Positions 10,441 through 18,922 of a stretch of 64,000 nt of DNA are shown here, piece by piece (position 1 is the stretch's first letter; every line of letters begins with the position of its first letter). A program made the translations under genes and the position numbers. The notes below the pieces were generated by a model that ran no database searches, had not been told where the DNA came from, and saw only the letters and a program-made list of their open reading frames with translations. Source of the DNA: Symbiodinium natans (taxonomy: Eukaryota; Sar; Dinophyceae; Suessiales; Symbiodiniaceae); assembly GCA_905221605.1 (NCBI GenBank), contig CAJNDS010000609.1, forward strand, positions 41,011 to 105,010. Reading direction: 5' to 3'.

Positions 10441-10627
10441 CCCTAAACCCTAAACCCTAAACCCTAAACCCTAAACCCTAAACCCTAAACCCTAAACCCT
10501 AAACCCTAAACCCTAAACCCTAAACCCTAAACCCTAAACCCTAAACCCTAAACCCTAAACCCCACACCCTAAACCCTAAACCCTAAGCCCTAAGCCCTAA
10601 ACCCTAAACCCTAAACCCTAAACCCTG
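10441..10627. repeat. Interstitial telomere-type repeat (CCCTAAA), long tract
   Basis: About 26 units of CCCTAAA in near-perfect register, with a few variant units (ccacaccctaa, ccctaag) in the last third. The C-rich strand is on +. The sharp left edge and the decayed right part suggest one insertion or expansion that is now ageing. Confidence 0.95.
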
Positions 10628-10706
10628 AATGCCAGGCAGTCCATACTCCGCCTCTGGCTGCATCCGCTGACTCAGTGGAACATCGGTCCATCCTGCCAGG
10701 CCTAGC

Positions 10707-10778
10707 ACCCTAAACCCTAAACCCTAAACCCCAAACCCCAAACGCTAAACCCTAACCCTAAACCCTAAACCCTAAACA
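10707..10778. repeat. Interstitial telomere-type repeat, second tract
   Basis: About ten units with variants (cccc aaac, aacgctaaac, one six-base CCCTAA unit). It has the same orientation as the tract ending at 10627 and is separated from it by about 80 bp of unique DNA. The two are probably one tract split by a short insertion. Confidence 0.9.
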
Positions 10779-10827
10779 TCCCTCAACCCTGATGGAGTGA
10801 CTGAGCACATGCGGTAGAGGTGTTGAG

Positions 10828-11003
10828 GCCTTGAGTGCCGGTTTTCGTGTGCTGATGACCTCGATAGAAACGAAATCTCTGGCCTGTGCTCCACTGAACA
10901 TGGCAAGGTGGGCTTCTTTGCCAACGCATGCACACCTCCAGCTGTTGGGGGAACTTGTCCGGCGCTCGACTCATCAGAAAGAATTAAGGGGCAGTCTGCT
11001 TCC
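10828..11003 (+). CDS. Candidate Cys-rich exon
   Basis: Starting right after the telomeric tract, a gttgag acceptor is followed by a frame with five Cys in about 40 residues: LECRFSCADDLDRNEISGLC and FFANACTPPAVGGTCPAL. It ends at tcc|gtataag. Cys spacing suggests an extracellular disulfide-bonded segment, but it matches no named domain that I can confirm. Confidence 0.5.
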
Positions 11004-11092
11004 GTATAAGGTTCCAGCCCTATCTGCCAGCCGGAGTCTGTGGTCGGTGGCCAGCATCCAAGATAGATGCAGCGGCACTCCAATCAAATGAA

Positions 11093-11168
11093 CATTATAT
11101 TATATTATATTAAAGTATATTATATTATATTTTAGTTTTATTATATTAGATTATATTATAAATAAAAA
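11093..11168. repeat. AT-rich TATAT(T) repeat
   Basis: A run of tatat/tatatta units with a few G or C substitutions, about 75 bp and almost free of G and C. It marks the 3' end of the minus-strand coding stretch that follows, so it may contain its 3' untranslated region. Confidence 0.85.
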
Positions 11169-11445
11169 CGTTCTTGCTGAGAACCAGAGAACCGACAAGG
11201 AACGGTGGTAGGCATTGCCTCCTGGCCGGTCAACACGTTGAAGCCTTTGCCTCGGTGTACATAGCGTCCGGAGCGCTGTAAAGCAATCTGAAGCGTGTGT
11301 GCATCCTGCACACACATGTCCTTGGCTGGCCCTCGATTCAGAAGCTTGTTCGGTGGATTCAGATATATCTGCTCATTGCTCATGAATCTGACAGGCCATG
11401 AACCACCCCTGATGCACTTCAGGAAGTCCCATGTAAGAACCCCAC
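11159..11445 (-). CDS. Probable 3'-terminal exon, function unknown
   Basis: A minus-strand frame ends with TAA at the AT-rich repeat. It reads GVLTWDFLKCIRGGSWPV, then MSNEQIYLNPPNKLLNRG, and closes with CRFSGSQQERFYL. The composition is strongly coding. An acceptor tcctag lies at the upstream side. It is probably the last exon of the minus-strand gene of 11.2-12.1 kb. No family was recognised. Confidence 0.55.
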
Positions 11446-11447
11446 TA

Positions 11448-11615
11448 GGAGACTGGCCTTGTGAAGGGAGTGGGTGGAGCCTGGGAGTGTCCAAAGCCAT
11501 TGCTGATCTTGACAAGGATCGTTCTGCCAAACATCATGGCTGACGTCACGAACTTGGTCCCGATGGCTATGGAGGCCCCAGTTTTGCCCCGGGGTCTCCT
11601 TTTTAGAAGGCCATC
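11448..11615 (-). CDS. Candidate exon, hydrophobic segment
   Basis: The minus frame reads LLKRRPRGKTGASIAIG followed by TKFVTSAMMFGRTILVKI. A basic stretch precedes a moderately hydrophobic segment, as at a membrane or organelle-targeting border. It directly precedes the 11159-11445 exon in transcription order. No family was recognised and the donor was not pinned down. Confidence 0.45.
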
Positions 11616-11794
11616 CAATCATTCTCTGCGCCAGATTGGAAACTTGCCGTTGCCCGCGGGCGGCTTCTTCCCATCAGTGGTCACCGCTGAGCTGCAGCCC
11701 TACCCTTCGGAGACGGTTCCGTGTGTGCTCAGGAGAGCTCAGCTTCGGCAGGGCTCATCAGAGAGCGCCAGAAGCACAGTCATGCATCATGTCA

Positions 11795-11980
11795 ATGCTG
11801 CCAAGGATCACGAAAGATGACGGGTTTGCCCCTGACTATTGGGACATCCCAAAGGCACAAGCGCTGCATGTCGCTGATGTCGCTCATGGTAAAGCTGCGC
11901 AGCGCTGATGCTTCAGAGACCTGCTCTGGCAGGCCCTTGCAGTCGCAACGGTTCAGGGTGGAGGCTTTCGCCCAAGCAGA
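11795..11980 (-). CDS. Candidate exon, function unknown
   Basis: A long, clearly coding minus frame: ASTLNRCDCKGLPEQVSEAS, then FTMSDISDMQRLCLWDVPIV and RGKPVIFRDP. A donor candidate ttc|gtgatc lies near its 3' end. It is part of the same minus-strand gene as 11159-11615. Function unknown. Confidence 0.55.
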
Positions 11981-12035
11981 TGCGCATGAGAAACATCTTC
12001 ATCTGTGACGCTGCGTACCAAGGTGCACGCCTCTA

Positions 12036-12122
12036 CAAGAAGCCGGAAATTCTGGCAGCAGCGCTTGTGTCAAAGGTCGGTGTCTCGCTTGTTTCGAAAA
12101 GATCTTGGTGGGCATTTGGTTG
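12036..12122 (-). CDS. Candidate exon, function unknown
   Basis: The minus frame reads NAHQDLFETSETPTFDTSAA and ends at a donor candidate ctt|gtagag. It is the most upstream exon candidate of the 11.2-12.1 kb minus-strand group. It is short and without a motif. Confidence 0.35.
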
Positions 12123-12392
12123 AACAGACGACGGGCCTAATGGGTGTGCCTCTGGGCTAAGGTTGGTGATGGGAACCAGGCACCTTTCAAGGGCGACACT
12201 GGCAACAGGAGTTGACCGCTGCTACCTGTCCACTGCGTGCTGTCTGCTACAGTGCTACAGCCTTTGCAGGATTTATGCACGCATAGCTTTCGGAACGACC
12301 TTTCATGGCTTTGGCAATTTGGTGACAGGCCTAGCTGTCGCCAAAGTGGCTGTAGTCGAGGTTGTGTGAGAAGCTTGGGTAGGGCCGGGTAG

Positions 12393-12469
12393 GGGCTATG
12401 ACGGCATGGCCAAGGTCGAGATCCAGTTCAAGCTTCCAGTGGGTCCTGCTCATACACTCTCCAAGCAGG
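12393..12469 (+). CDS. Candidate exon of the repeated beta-module gene (A-type strand)
   Basis: The exon reads GYDGMAKVEIQFKLPVG PAH after a ggtag acceptor and ends at a cag|g gttgg donor. The alternating beta-strand pattern (KVEIQFKLP) resembles the A-type strands found elsewhere in the 12-46 kb region. It is the first + strand candidate of that family. Confidence 0.4.
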
Positions 12470-12504
12470 GTTGGGCGATGTATTGAAAGAAGCTTTCGAT
12501 TTTT

Positions 12505-12693
12505 TCAGGTTATGCGTGCGCAATGAGCCAGCAGGGTGGCACCGCCCTGCGCCCGGATCAGTCTCACTACCTCAGAGACATAGCCGTCGCTTTCCAAAGC
12601 AGTGAAGAGCTGAGGTACCCGATTTGCAGCTTCTGGCAAGCAAGTTCCCATCCACAAAAGGTCGGTTGGCCCGGCTCTCAAGGGATTCTTCAT
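12505..12693 (-). CDS. Candidate minus-strand coding stretch
   Basis: The minus frame reads EAANRVPQLFTALESDGYV followed by EVVRLIRAQGGATLLAHC, an amphipathic helical pattern. It may be an upstream exon of the 11.2-12.1 kb minus-strand gene. No motif was recognised; the opposite strand is also open. Confidence 0.35.
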   Translation of the reverse strand: MKNPLRAGPTDLLWMGTCLPEAANRVPQLFTALESDGYVSEVVRLIRAQGGATLLAHCARIT

Positions 12694-13086
12694 TCACAGT
12701 TGGTGCCCGATGACAAACATATGCACGTTTAGCTGCCTTAGATCGCATCATTGCAGGGTGGCAAACTCACCGAAGTTCGATACCGCAACATCCCAGTTGA
12801 GAGCTTACGTGGCAGGCTGTAGCATGCATGCAATATGTCCACAGGCGGAACTGTCAGCAAATGCCCGGCTGCTTAGGCGACTCCCAATGTTATGTGTCAG
12901 CTCACTCTGCTGCAGGTCCGACTTCACTCTCACTTCGTGCTTTTGTGCCACAACTTGATGGTTCCTTGCCGCTGCCAGGACATGATCGTCTATGCCAGAA
13001 GCGTTTCTACCTTACATCACTGCTGACATAGAGTCATAGAGTACGGATGTGGAATTTTGGGACTTGTGAGACTTGCGCATGGCTAG

Positions 13087-13219
13087 GGAACAGAGTGCCG
13101 AGGTTTACTTCGTGGAGCTGGTTGTAGACAATCCATCTGCAGCTCTCAAGAGGGATGCGACTTGGCTTGGCCTAGTCAGCGAAACTTTCCGCGTGACAGC
13201 ACCGCACGACACATACGAG
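13087..13219 (+). CDS. Repeated beta-module gene: exon with B1 strand
   Basis: The frame reads YFVELVVDNPSAALKRD and ends FRVTAPHDTYE at a donor gag|gcaaga, a near-consensus GC donor. Joining to the next exon (13416) keeps phase and yields FRVTAPHDTYE-DPTNMWSV, the B module with AP in place of NP. This fits one of the GC-AG introns of the region. Confidence 0.5.
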
Positions 13220-13415
13220 GCAAGACAGACGACCCTTGACAGGATGAAACATCGCAAGGCATTGCCGAAAATGCAAGGTTCGTCAATAGCCCCTTGACCC
13301 CTATCGCTCCGATGTTGGTGGATGTACTCCCTTGACCAAGGGAGCAACAACAACTAAGAGACACTCTCGAAAGAAGCACAGCTGGCCGAAGAACTCTGCG
13401 CAAGCAGCAGCTCAG

Positions 13416-13493
13416 GACCCGACCAACATGTGGTCCGTGGGAGTTGTCCACAATGGCTTCAATCCAGCTGAAACCATCCAGGACGCAAGTTGT
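13416..13493 (+). CDS. Repeated beta-module gene: B2 exon
   Basis: A textbook exon: ctcag acceptor, exactly 26 codons, tgt|gtaaga donor. It reads DPTNMWSVGVVHNGFNPAE and ends in DASC. The P-T-N-M-W-S-V pattern is the second half of the B module (P..N.W.V). In other copies this exon follows the NP..TP half. Confidence 0.65.
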
Positions 13494-13781
13494 GTAAGAT
13501 TGCAGCAGTTCCACTGGAGCCTCCGGGTGCTTGGTTGCGATATGGGGGTTTGCGATAGAAGGGGACCTCAAATACTAGGATACCCCTAATATCGTGAACC
13601 CCCATACGTCGCGATCCTCGAAATTTCCTCAAAAGTTGCTAGCCGTGTCAGCAGGACAAACTTTTGTCGACCCAGCAGCTGTCGTTCTGTCCTGCTCCAC
13701 GAAGTACGTTGCTCTGCTTGCAGCTTCCTCGGAATGTGGAGGGTGACCACTCGATGTCGTGATGTGCAAGAAGCTGGGTGC

Positions 13782-13905
13782 ATTGTAAGGGAAGATCTGG
13801 GGATGGACTATGCCGGCTCGATCTCGGTACTTGGAAAGCTGACAGACTTCTTCATCGCGCCATGCCCTTGGTTCGGCCCCGTTTGGGTTCCACACAGCTT
13901 TGTGC
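13782..13905 (+). CDS. Candidate exon, function unknown
   Basis: The frame reads DLGMDYAGSISVLGKLTDFF and APCPWFGPVWVPHSFV before a stop. The peptide is hydrophobic and aromatic with beta character. Strand and position suit the large + strand gene, but no module motif is clear. Confidence 0.4.
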
Positions 13906-14195
13906 GATGACGCTTGGCAAGGCCATCCCAGTACGGTGTGGGACAGCTGAATACTCTGTCCGTTTTCTTCATGACGGAACAAGAGGCAGGGTGAGCAGTG
14001 GAACGGGGTGCACCCAGACACCCGAGCAACGGTGTATGGTAGGTAGGCTCATTGACCAGCGTGGAGACAGAGATCTGGGTGACCCAGCTTGCAATATGGA
14101 CAGTTCTGTGCCAGGCTTCACCACATTTAACAGATGCTGAGTCTTGTGTTCCGATTTCGACTTGCTTGGTTTCGAGCCTTGTGTCAGTTTGTCAG

Positions 14196-14287
14196 TGGGA
14201 AGAATGGGGGGAATGTTGGAACATCAGCCCGCTTTGTTGAGGTTGATGCGCCATCTGGTTTTGATTTCGGTCAGCACCAGAGCTGCA
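14196..14287 (+). CDS. Repeated beta-module gene: C exon
   Basis: Acceptor gtcag and donor ctgca|gttgag frame the peptide NGGNVGTSARFVEVDAPSG then FDFGQHQSC. The part VDAPSGFDFGQHQSC is a full C module (AP.G[FY].F....C). It precedes the exon ahead of the telomeric intron. Confidence 0.6.
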
Positions 14288-14459
14288 GTTGAGGAAAAGC
14301 AGGCAGAAGCTGGTAAAGCACTTCCAAGCCCATGCGCTGCTATAATCTGCTACACACATGCCTCGCATCATGCTGCCTCTGAATCCCTGCATCCTGGCCA
14401 GAAAAGGCTCGGGTAGGCTTCAAGGACGAAGTTGCAGGGAACATCAGCTCTCAGGTATT

Positions 14460-14657
14460 GCTCAGTCTCCACGCTTGATCCCATCTACTACATTCCTGAA
14501 GGTCGTGGCACTGTCCCAAACTCAGTCAAACTCGGTTGCTTGCCTCCATCTTATCGTTGAATCCCCTGACCAGTCGCCACTTCCAACCGGACAGCTCATT
14601 CCCTGTGTGGGAGCGCCAACTTCGTTGGGGCCCCAATGCATTACAATTTTGAGCAAG
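14460..14657 (+). CDS. Exon upstream of the telomeric-repeat intron
   Basis: The frame reads FLKVVALSQTQSNSVACLHL, then SPDQSPLPTGQLI, and ends ITILSK at a strong donor caag|gtgagt. 'SNSV.....PLPTGQLI' resembles the strand plus P.AG turn that precedes C modules. The left border is not fixed. A competing frame (ANFVGAPMHYNFEQ) would meet a stop after splicing. Confidence 0.45.
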
Positions 14658-15022
14658 GTGAGTCCCAAACCCTAAACCCTAAACCCTAAACCCTAAACCC
14701 TAAACCCTAAACCCTAAACCCTAAACCCTAAACCCTAAACCCTAAACCCTAAACCCTAAACCCTAAAAACCCTAAACCCTAAACCCTAAACCCTAAACCC
14801 TAAACCCTAAACCCTAAACCCTAAACCCTAAACCCAAAAAACCCTAAACCCTAAACCCTAACCCTAAACCCTAAACCCTAACCCTAAACCCTAAACCCTA
14901 AACCCTAAACCCTAAACCCTAAACCCTAAACCCTAAACCCTAAACCCTAAACCCTAAACCCTAAACCCTAAACCAAACCCTAAACCCTAAACCCTAAACC
15001 CTAAACCCTAAACCCCAAACAG
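14658..15022. repeat. Telomere-type repeat filling a putative intron
   Basis: About 48 CCCTAAA units, interrupted only by a few shortened or A-rich variants, run from just after GTGAGTCC to just before CAAACAG. The repeat therefore occupies nearly the whole 365 bp between a consensus 5' splice site and a 3' splice site. The same orientation (C-rich strand on +) occurs in the other tracts at 0.8, 10.4, 10.7 and 27.6 kb. Confidence 0.95.
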
Positions 15023-15079
15023 GGATTCGGAGCTGACCTACAACCGCGCCAAGATCTCGACCACCGGCCGGCTGTTGAG
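15023..15079 (+). CDS. Candidate exon downstream of the telomeric intron
   Basis: A 57-nt stretch (19 codons, phase 0) lies between aaacag and gttgag|gtgaag. In phase with the upstream exon it reads GFGADLQPRQDLDHRPAVE; another phase reads DSELTYNRAKISTTGRLL. Both are open, so the frame is not settled, but the exon shape is good. Confidence 0.45.
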
Positions 15080-15204
15080 GTGAAGCATGTTGCTGTTACA
15101 TGGGGGCTTCCGAAGTTATGGGGACCCTTTTTTGGGTCCTTGTTATAAGTTACAAGGGAATCCTACTATTTGGGGTCTATATTTGGGGTCCCTTATACGG
15201 AAAC

Positions 15205-15330
15205 CCGCACCTGGCAATGTATGGCAAAGGCATGTTCACCCCTGCGAGGGCGACCTTCTATGGTTTTGGCGTCCAAGTCAAAAATGCTGACATCTACGTC
15301 CGAACTCAGCTCAACGAGTGGTCCGCGACT
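15205..15330 (+). CDS. Repeated beta-module gene: possible degenerate B exon
   Basis: The frame reads MFTPARATFYGFGVQVKNAD then IYVRTQLNEWSAT before a stop. F-G-V-Q-V-K-N and N-E-W match the strand and the N.W parts of the B module, although P residues are missing. Splice borders were not resolved. Confidence 0.4.
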
Positions 15331-15537
15331 TAAGTGTCAAGAGAACAAGCCTCAGCGACACAGGCACTGAGCAAGTTAGTGCCCAGGCGTCTCTGGACCT
15401 ACGTGAAGGCCACCGGCTATGGAGTTGATGGTACCTATGAGACAGCTCGGGTCAACGAGCGTGTGCTACTCTCAGTGGTGCTTCTTCCTTCTTCCTGTAA
15501 TTCGAGAGATCACAACAGCCATTGAGACTCGCTCGAG

Positions 15538-15603
15538 GTGCCAGCGGGACCAGACACCAGCTGGGGCATGTACCTCCAGAGCATGCCGCTTGAGCTGCGA
15601 GCT
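15538..15603 (+). CDS. Repeated beta-module gene: possible B2 exon
   Basis: After ctcgag the frame reads VPAGPDTSWGMYLQSMPLEL and stops soon after. P-D-T-S-W-G-M-Y fits the 'P..N.W' half of the B module. A GC dinucleotide follows at ttag|gcaatg, so a GC donor is possible. Confidence 0.4.
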
Positions 15604-15673
15604 TAGGCAATGAGACCTCGGCTCAGTGAACACTGCAAGCAAGGGTCGATTACACACCCTAACTCGCCCCCAG

Positions 15674-15752
15674 GAACTTTCAAGTGGCCTTCTCCACATC
15701 GCGACCCACGGTGTCAGGGGAGCTGGACTTGGATAACACTCGTGGCATGGAG
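15674..15752 (+). CDS. Repeated beta-module gene: candidate strand exon
   Basis: A cccccag acceptor precedes the frame NFQVAFSTSRPTVSGELDL. It is beta-like and lies between B-type and C-type candidates. No donor is certain. Confidence 0.4.
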
Positions 15753-15785
15753 GGATAGCACAACATTGCGGAAGACGTCATGTAG

Positions 15786-15936
15786 CTGGAAGGTTCCTCC
15801 CGCTGACATCACCGTCCTTCCCATCATCGTTACGTTTCCCACGACCCGGGCCGTGAAGCTGAGATGGGGAACGAAGCAAGAGGGAGACCTCGACAGAATA
15901 TGGGAGATTGATGGAGATTGCAAACAGAAAGCAACA
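15786..15936 (+). CDS. Repeated beta-module gene: candidate exon
   Basis: After tgtag the frame reads WKVPPADITVLPIIVTFP, then RAVKLRWGTKQEGDLDRI. The strand ITVLPIIVTFP resembles the F-type strand of other copies. The 3' border is unclear because no GT lies at a good place before the stop at 15937. Confidence 0.45.
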
Positions 15937-15982
15937 TAGTATGATCATAAGCATGACATAGTGTGTCCTATGCATCCCCGAG

Positions 15983-16030
15983 GCCATCCGAGTCACGGCA
16001 CCTGCGGGCTACGAGTGGGACTTTGAGCAG
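15983..16030 (+). CDS. Repeated beta-module gene: C exon
   Basis: Exactly 16 codons between cccgag and cag|gtggac, reading AIRVTAPAGYEWDFEQ. This is the clearest short C module: [RV]-x-T-AP-x-G-[YF]-x-x-F. Phase 0 on both sides, like several other module exons. Confidence 0.65.
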
Positions 16031-16668
16031 GTGGACTTCCGGCCAGGGCCCTGTTGCATGCCGTGCATGGCGTGCTGTTACAGGGGTTATGTCGTATTAT
16101 GTCCTGTCAGGTACCAAGCCCCAGGTGTGGGAGTGAATCCGCTCAATGTGGTGGATGGTGCAGAGGCTTCCTGTTGTCGAATGGAGGTTGTTGGAGTTTC
16201 TTGGAGTGTGTCGACCATTGATCCATTCATTGTTCCCAGGCTGACATTCCAATCAGCGGTAAGCCCGCACGTCCCAACTCAGAGCCGAAGAACGTGCGCG
16301 CCTGACCAAACAGCCAGTACGCGCGTGGAGTGTGGCGAGCCGTTGTGCTTGAAGCCACGCCTGCGACTAAACTCATTCGCAGGTCCTAACGATGGCCAAT
16401 CTGTCCTGGTTCAAGACGGTCGTATTTGCACGCTGGCAAATAACCAATATGACGTGCCAGGACTATATGCAGTTGGCGTGGACGCCCCGAGCTGAAGCCA
16501 AATTCAGCTCTTGCAGCGCATCGCCGAAGGGCAGGCCATTGTCAGACAGCATATAAGAGCCGCATCTGCAGGCCTGGCGTGAAGTATGGCTTCGCCTGCA
16601 AGATCCGGATTCCTATGGCCGGGCAGCAAAACGAATTCCTGCGACGGCTACGAGTGCAATGAGTGCAG

Positions 16669-16746
16669 AAATGCGGGTGGTTTGAAGAGGTTCCTCCGAC
16701 TGGCTCAGCCAACCAGTTCACCATTGAGTTTGGATATAACGAGGCT
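16669..16746 (+). CDS. Repeated beta-module gene: B exon
   Basis: A gtgcag acceptor is followed by KCGWFEEVPPTGSANQF then TIEFGYNEA. PPTGSANQFTIEFGY matches the B module (NP..TP..N.F.V). The 3' border is probably at gag|gctcgt (GC donor) but is not proven. Confidence 0.5.
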
Positions 16747-16917
16747 CGTGCCCTTCTTGCACTCATAGCCTTTCACAACGTCTTCTTGCTACTTGTTGAA
16801 TGATGTGTGAACTTCCTGCAGGACCTCCTTGCAAACCGCTTGGAGGCAGGCACAGCTGACGCGCCCGTCGTCCAGCGTCTCATCAATGGCGCCGGTGTCC
16901 TACAGCTTGTGTAAAGG

Positions 16918-16941
16918 TGTGTGTGTGTGTGTGTGTGTGTG
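16918..16941. repeat. (GT)n microsatellite at a possible donor site
   Basis: A run of about twelve GT directly follows taaag. Since aag|gtgtgt would read as a 5' splice site, the microsatellite may begin at the first bases of an intron. The upstream frame (PVVQRLINGAGVLQL) is open to this point. Confidence 0.8.
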
Positions 16942-17040
16942 CCCGTGCGGTTGCCGGTCGCGCATTTCTATGAGCAACACATGCTGAGTGCATCGTCCTG
17001 GTTCCCGACGACGCACGACATGACATCAGCGACGATCAGT

Positions 17041-17120
17041 GACGTGCAGCCTGAGGAAATCACCTACACAACAAGCATTATGGATTTGACGGTCGACATC
17101 ACCTTTGCTTTGGAAACCAT
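17041..17120 (+). CDS. Repeated beta-module gene: candidate A-type exon
   Basis: The frame reads ISDVQPEEITYTTSIMDLTV and continues DITFALETITYH. Alternating hydrophobic residues (MDLTVDITFALE) give a beta-strand pair like the A strands that precede C modules. Borders are not fixed. Confidence 0.4.
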
Positions 17121-17484
17121 CACGTATCATGCTCAGCTTTCCTTTCAGAGAGACGAAGCTGCTTTTTATCGTTGGAAGCCACAGCACATCCGAACAGCGG
17201 AAAAGGACCATCCCGGAAGGCGGAGGGCTTGTGATCATCGGGTCGAGCCTTCGGTCCATGATGCATGACAGTTCGCCCTCTGGGAGAGAGGAGGCGGAGA
17301 CTTTTTGTCTTTTTCACGCTAAGGCCTCCGAACTTCCTCTTCCAGCAGTATTGCCAGCCCAAGCCTGCCACGAGCTTCCCGGAGCGGATGCGAAGCGTTG
17401 TACTACTGTTGTACTGCTAGTTCGGATGACCATTCGCGAAGGGAAATTCCAGCGTACATTGGACAGGAGCTGCCATATGACTCG

Positions 17485-18250
17485 ACCTGTCTGTATTCTC
17501 AAATCACGGCTACTGGTCAGCCAAGGGCACCCCGGATGCAAGAAGATGCCAGAACGAAGGGTCTCTCGCATGTCCCCCGTAAGGGCGCCCCAAGCTCATG
17601 CGTTGTTCCAGATGCGTTGCCTGCAATGTGATCTTCGCAATTCCAAAGCAGCCAAGATCTCCATCATTGCTGGTCCGCAAGGGATTCCTGGCATGTACTA
17701 CAAGTTGCTTGGTGGGCCATATTATGCTGCTCGTAGGAATCGGCAGACACGGCTGTCAAGTCTTCTGGGGTGCTCCACCTAAGGTTCTCCCTGGCGGCAC
17801 GCAACCCTCCACAGGCCCGACCCCTTCGTTCTGCCACTGTCACGGGCAACGCATGGCAACGCCAAAAACCAAGTGAAGGCCCAAGAGATAGAGATAAACT
17901 GCGCCCGGGCATGAGGCAGTTGCCCTGGTAGATGCTGGCGTGTGGACGCTGCTGTCGTACAGCCTGGTGCAAGCCTTATCTTCTTTGCCCAGTAGAGGGG
18001 GCTCTGCTTGTCTTGCTTTTGCAAGTGCATCTTGACAAAGCACCCTGTGCCTCAGATCAGCGAAGAGATTGTGCTGGACCAGAACACGACCATTCCAGGC
18101 TATGCGGTGGCACGGCCCATGGTTACGCTCTTACAGAGGGACTGGGAAGTGGTGTCCCATGTGTGTCTTGATACTGACTCTTCTGCTCAGGTGTCAGCGT
18201 CGCTGGTCATGCATCCCCGCGTTGACTGTACATTCACCACGCTGGAGGAT
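17485..18250. other. Weak exon candidates only
   Basis: A Cys-containing frame at about 17485-17580 (YWSAKGTPDARRCQNEG then SLACPP, before ccc|gtaagg) and one at 18040-18110 (ISEEIVLDQNTTIPGYAVA) look coding, but acceptor and donor do not both fit. They could be exons of the large + gene or of a Cys-rich neighbour. Confidence 0.3.
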
Positions 18251-18257
18251 TGTCTAG

Positions 18258-18685
18258 CTTCATCTGAGAAACAGGTCGCAGCCTGCACTTATCGCGCTTA
18301 ATCAGGAGCGAGCCATTGATGCAACGCTGCCGGAGACGTTCTGTGACTTCGAGCATTGGCAGTTCTATCCTCCGAGGCTCGAACTGACGTTTGAGCGATC
18401 CATTCAAATATGGACACATCTTCGGCAAAGTCAAGAAGCTCAGAGAGAGATAGTTCACGGAAGTAATGTTCAAGCAAGTGGGGCTGCCAGGGGATATCGC
18501 GACGACCGACCAAATAGCGAGCCGCCCAGACGATTGTCGGCTGTCTTCATCTGGCTAGGAAGTGGATCTGTGCAGGGCAAGAATCTGTCAGGACCGACAC
18601 AGCTCATCTTCAAGATGCAGCCAGACCCTCAATGCCACAACGTGCAGCATTTGTCTCTCAGCTATTTTGCGCCAATTGCTGAGAC
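18258..18685 (+). CDS. Long candidate exon, function unknown
   Basis: A frame of 143 codons without an ATG start is open up to a donor gagac|gtgagg. It contains PETFCDFEHWQFYPPRLEL, then SIQIWTHLRQSQEAQREI and, near the end, GPTQLIFKMQPDPQ and SLSYFAPIAET. The composition is coding throughout. It may include an intron. It is followed by a C-module exon, so it belongs to the repeated-module region. Confidence 0.55.
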
Positions 18686-18791
18686 GTGAGGCTGGGAGCA
18701 CAAGTTCAAGACACGGGTGTGCTGACAGTTCGGGTGCGCTGCGGCCAATCTGCCTGCTGCATTTCTCTGCATTGTGAAATCGACACTGCAG

Positions 18792-18922
18792 ACATCTGCA
18801 TCTAGCAATGTCGAAGTGCGCCAACAGGCACCCGACGGCTATGTCTTTGATGCTGAGTGCCGTCACCTGCTCAAGCGATCAGGACCAGCATGGATCCACG
18901 ACAATCTTCGGTCGCTGCCAAG
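18792..18922 (+). CDS. Repeated beta-module gene: C exon
   Basis: An actgcag acceptor starts the frame TSASSNVEVRQQAPDGYVF then DAEC. VRQQAPDGYVFDAEC is a full C module. A donor lies at ccaag|gtgtgg, although a nearer exit after DAEC is possible. Confidence 0.6.

Noticed and set aside
13640-13740. Copia-type RNase H-like stretch (CSTKYVALLAASSE)
   Set aside because: It resembles the S.TEAEY.AL.....E signature, but the acidic residues needed for catalysis are missing and no other element parts lie nearby.
17105-17782. 225-codon plus-strand open frame
   Set aside because: Its parts look coding only piecewise (IPEGGGLVIIG, SIIAGPQGIPGMYY), with changes of character that suggest exons in several frames. 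I could not place borders and did not accept the frame as one gene.
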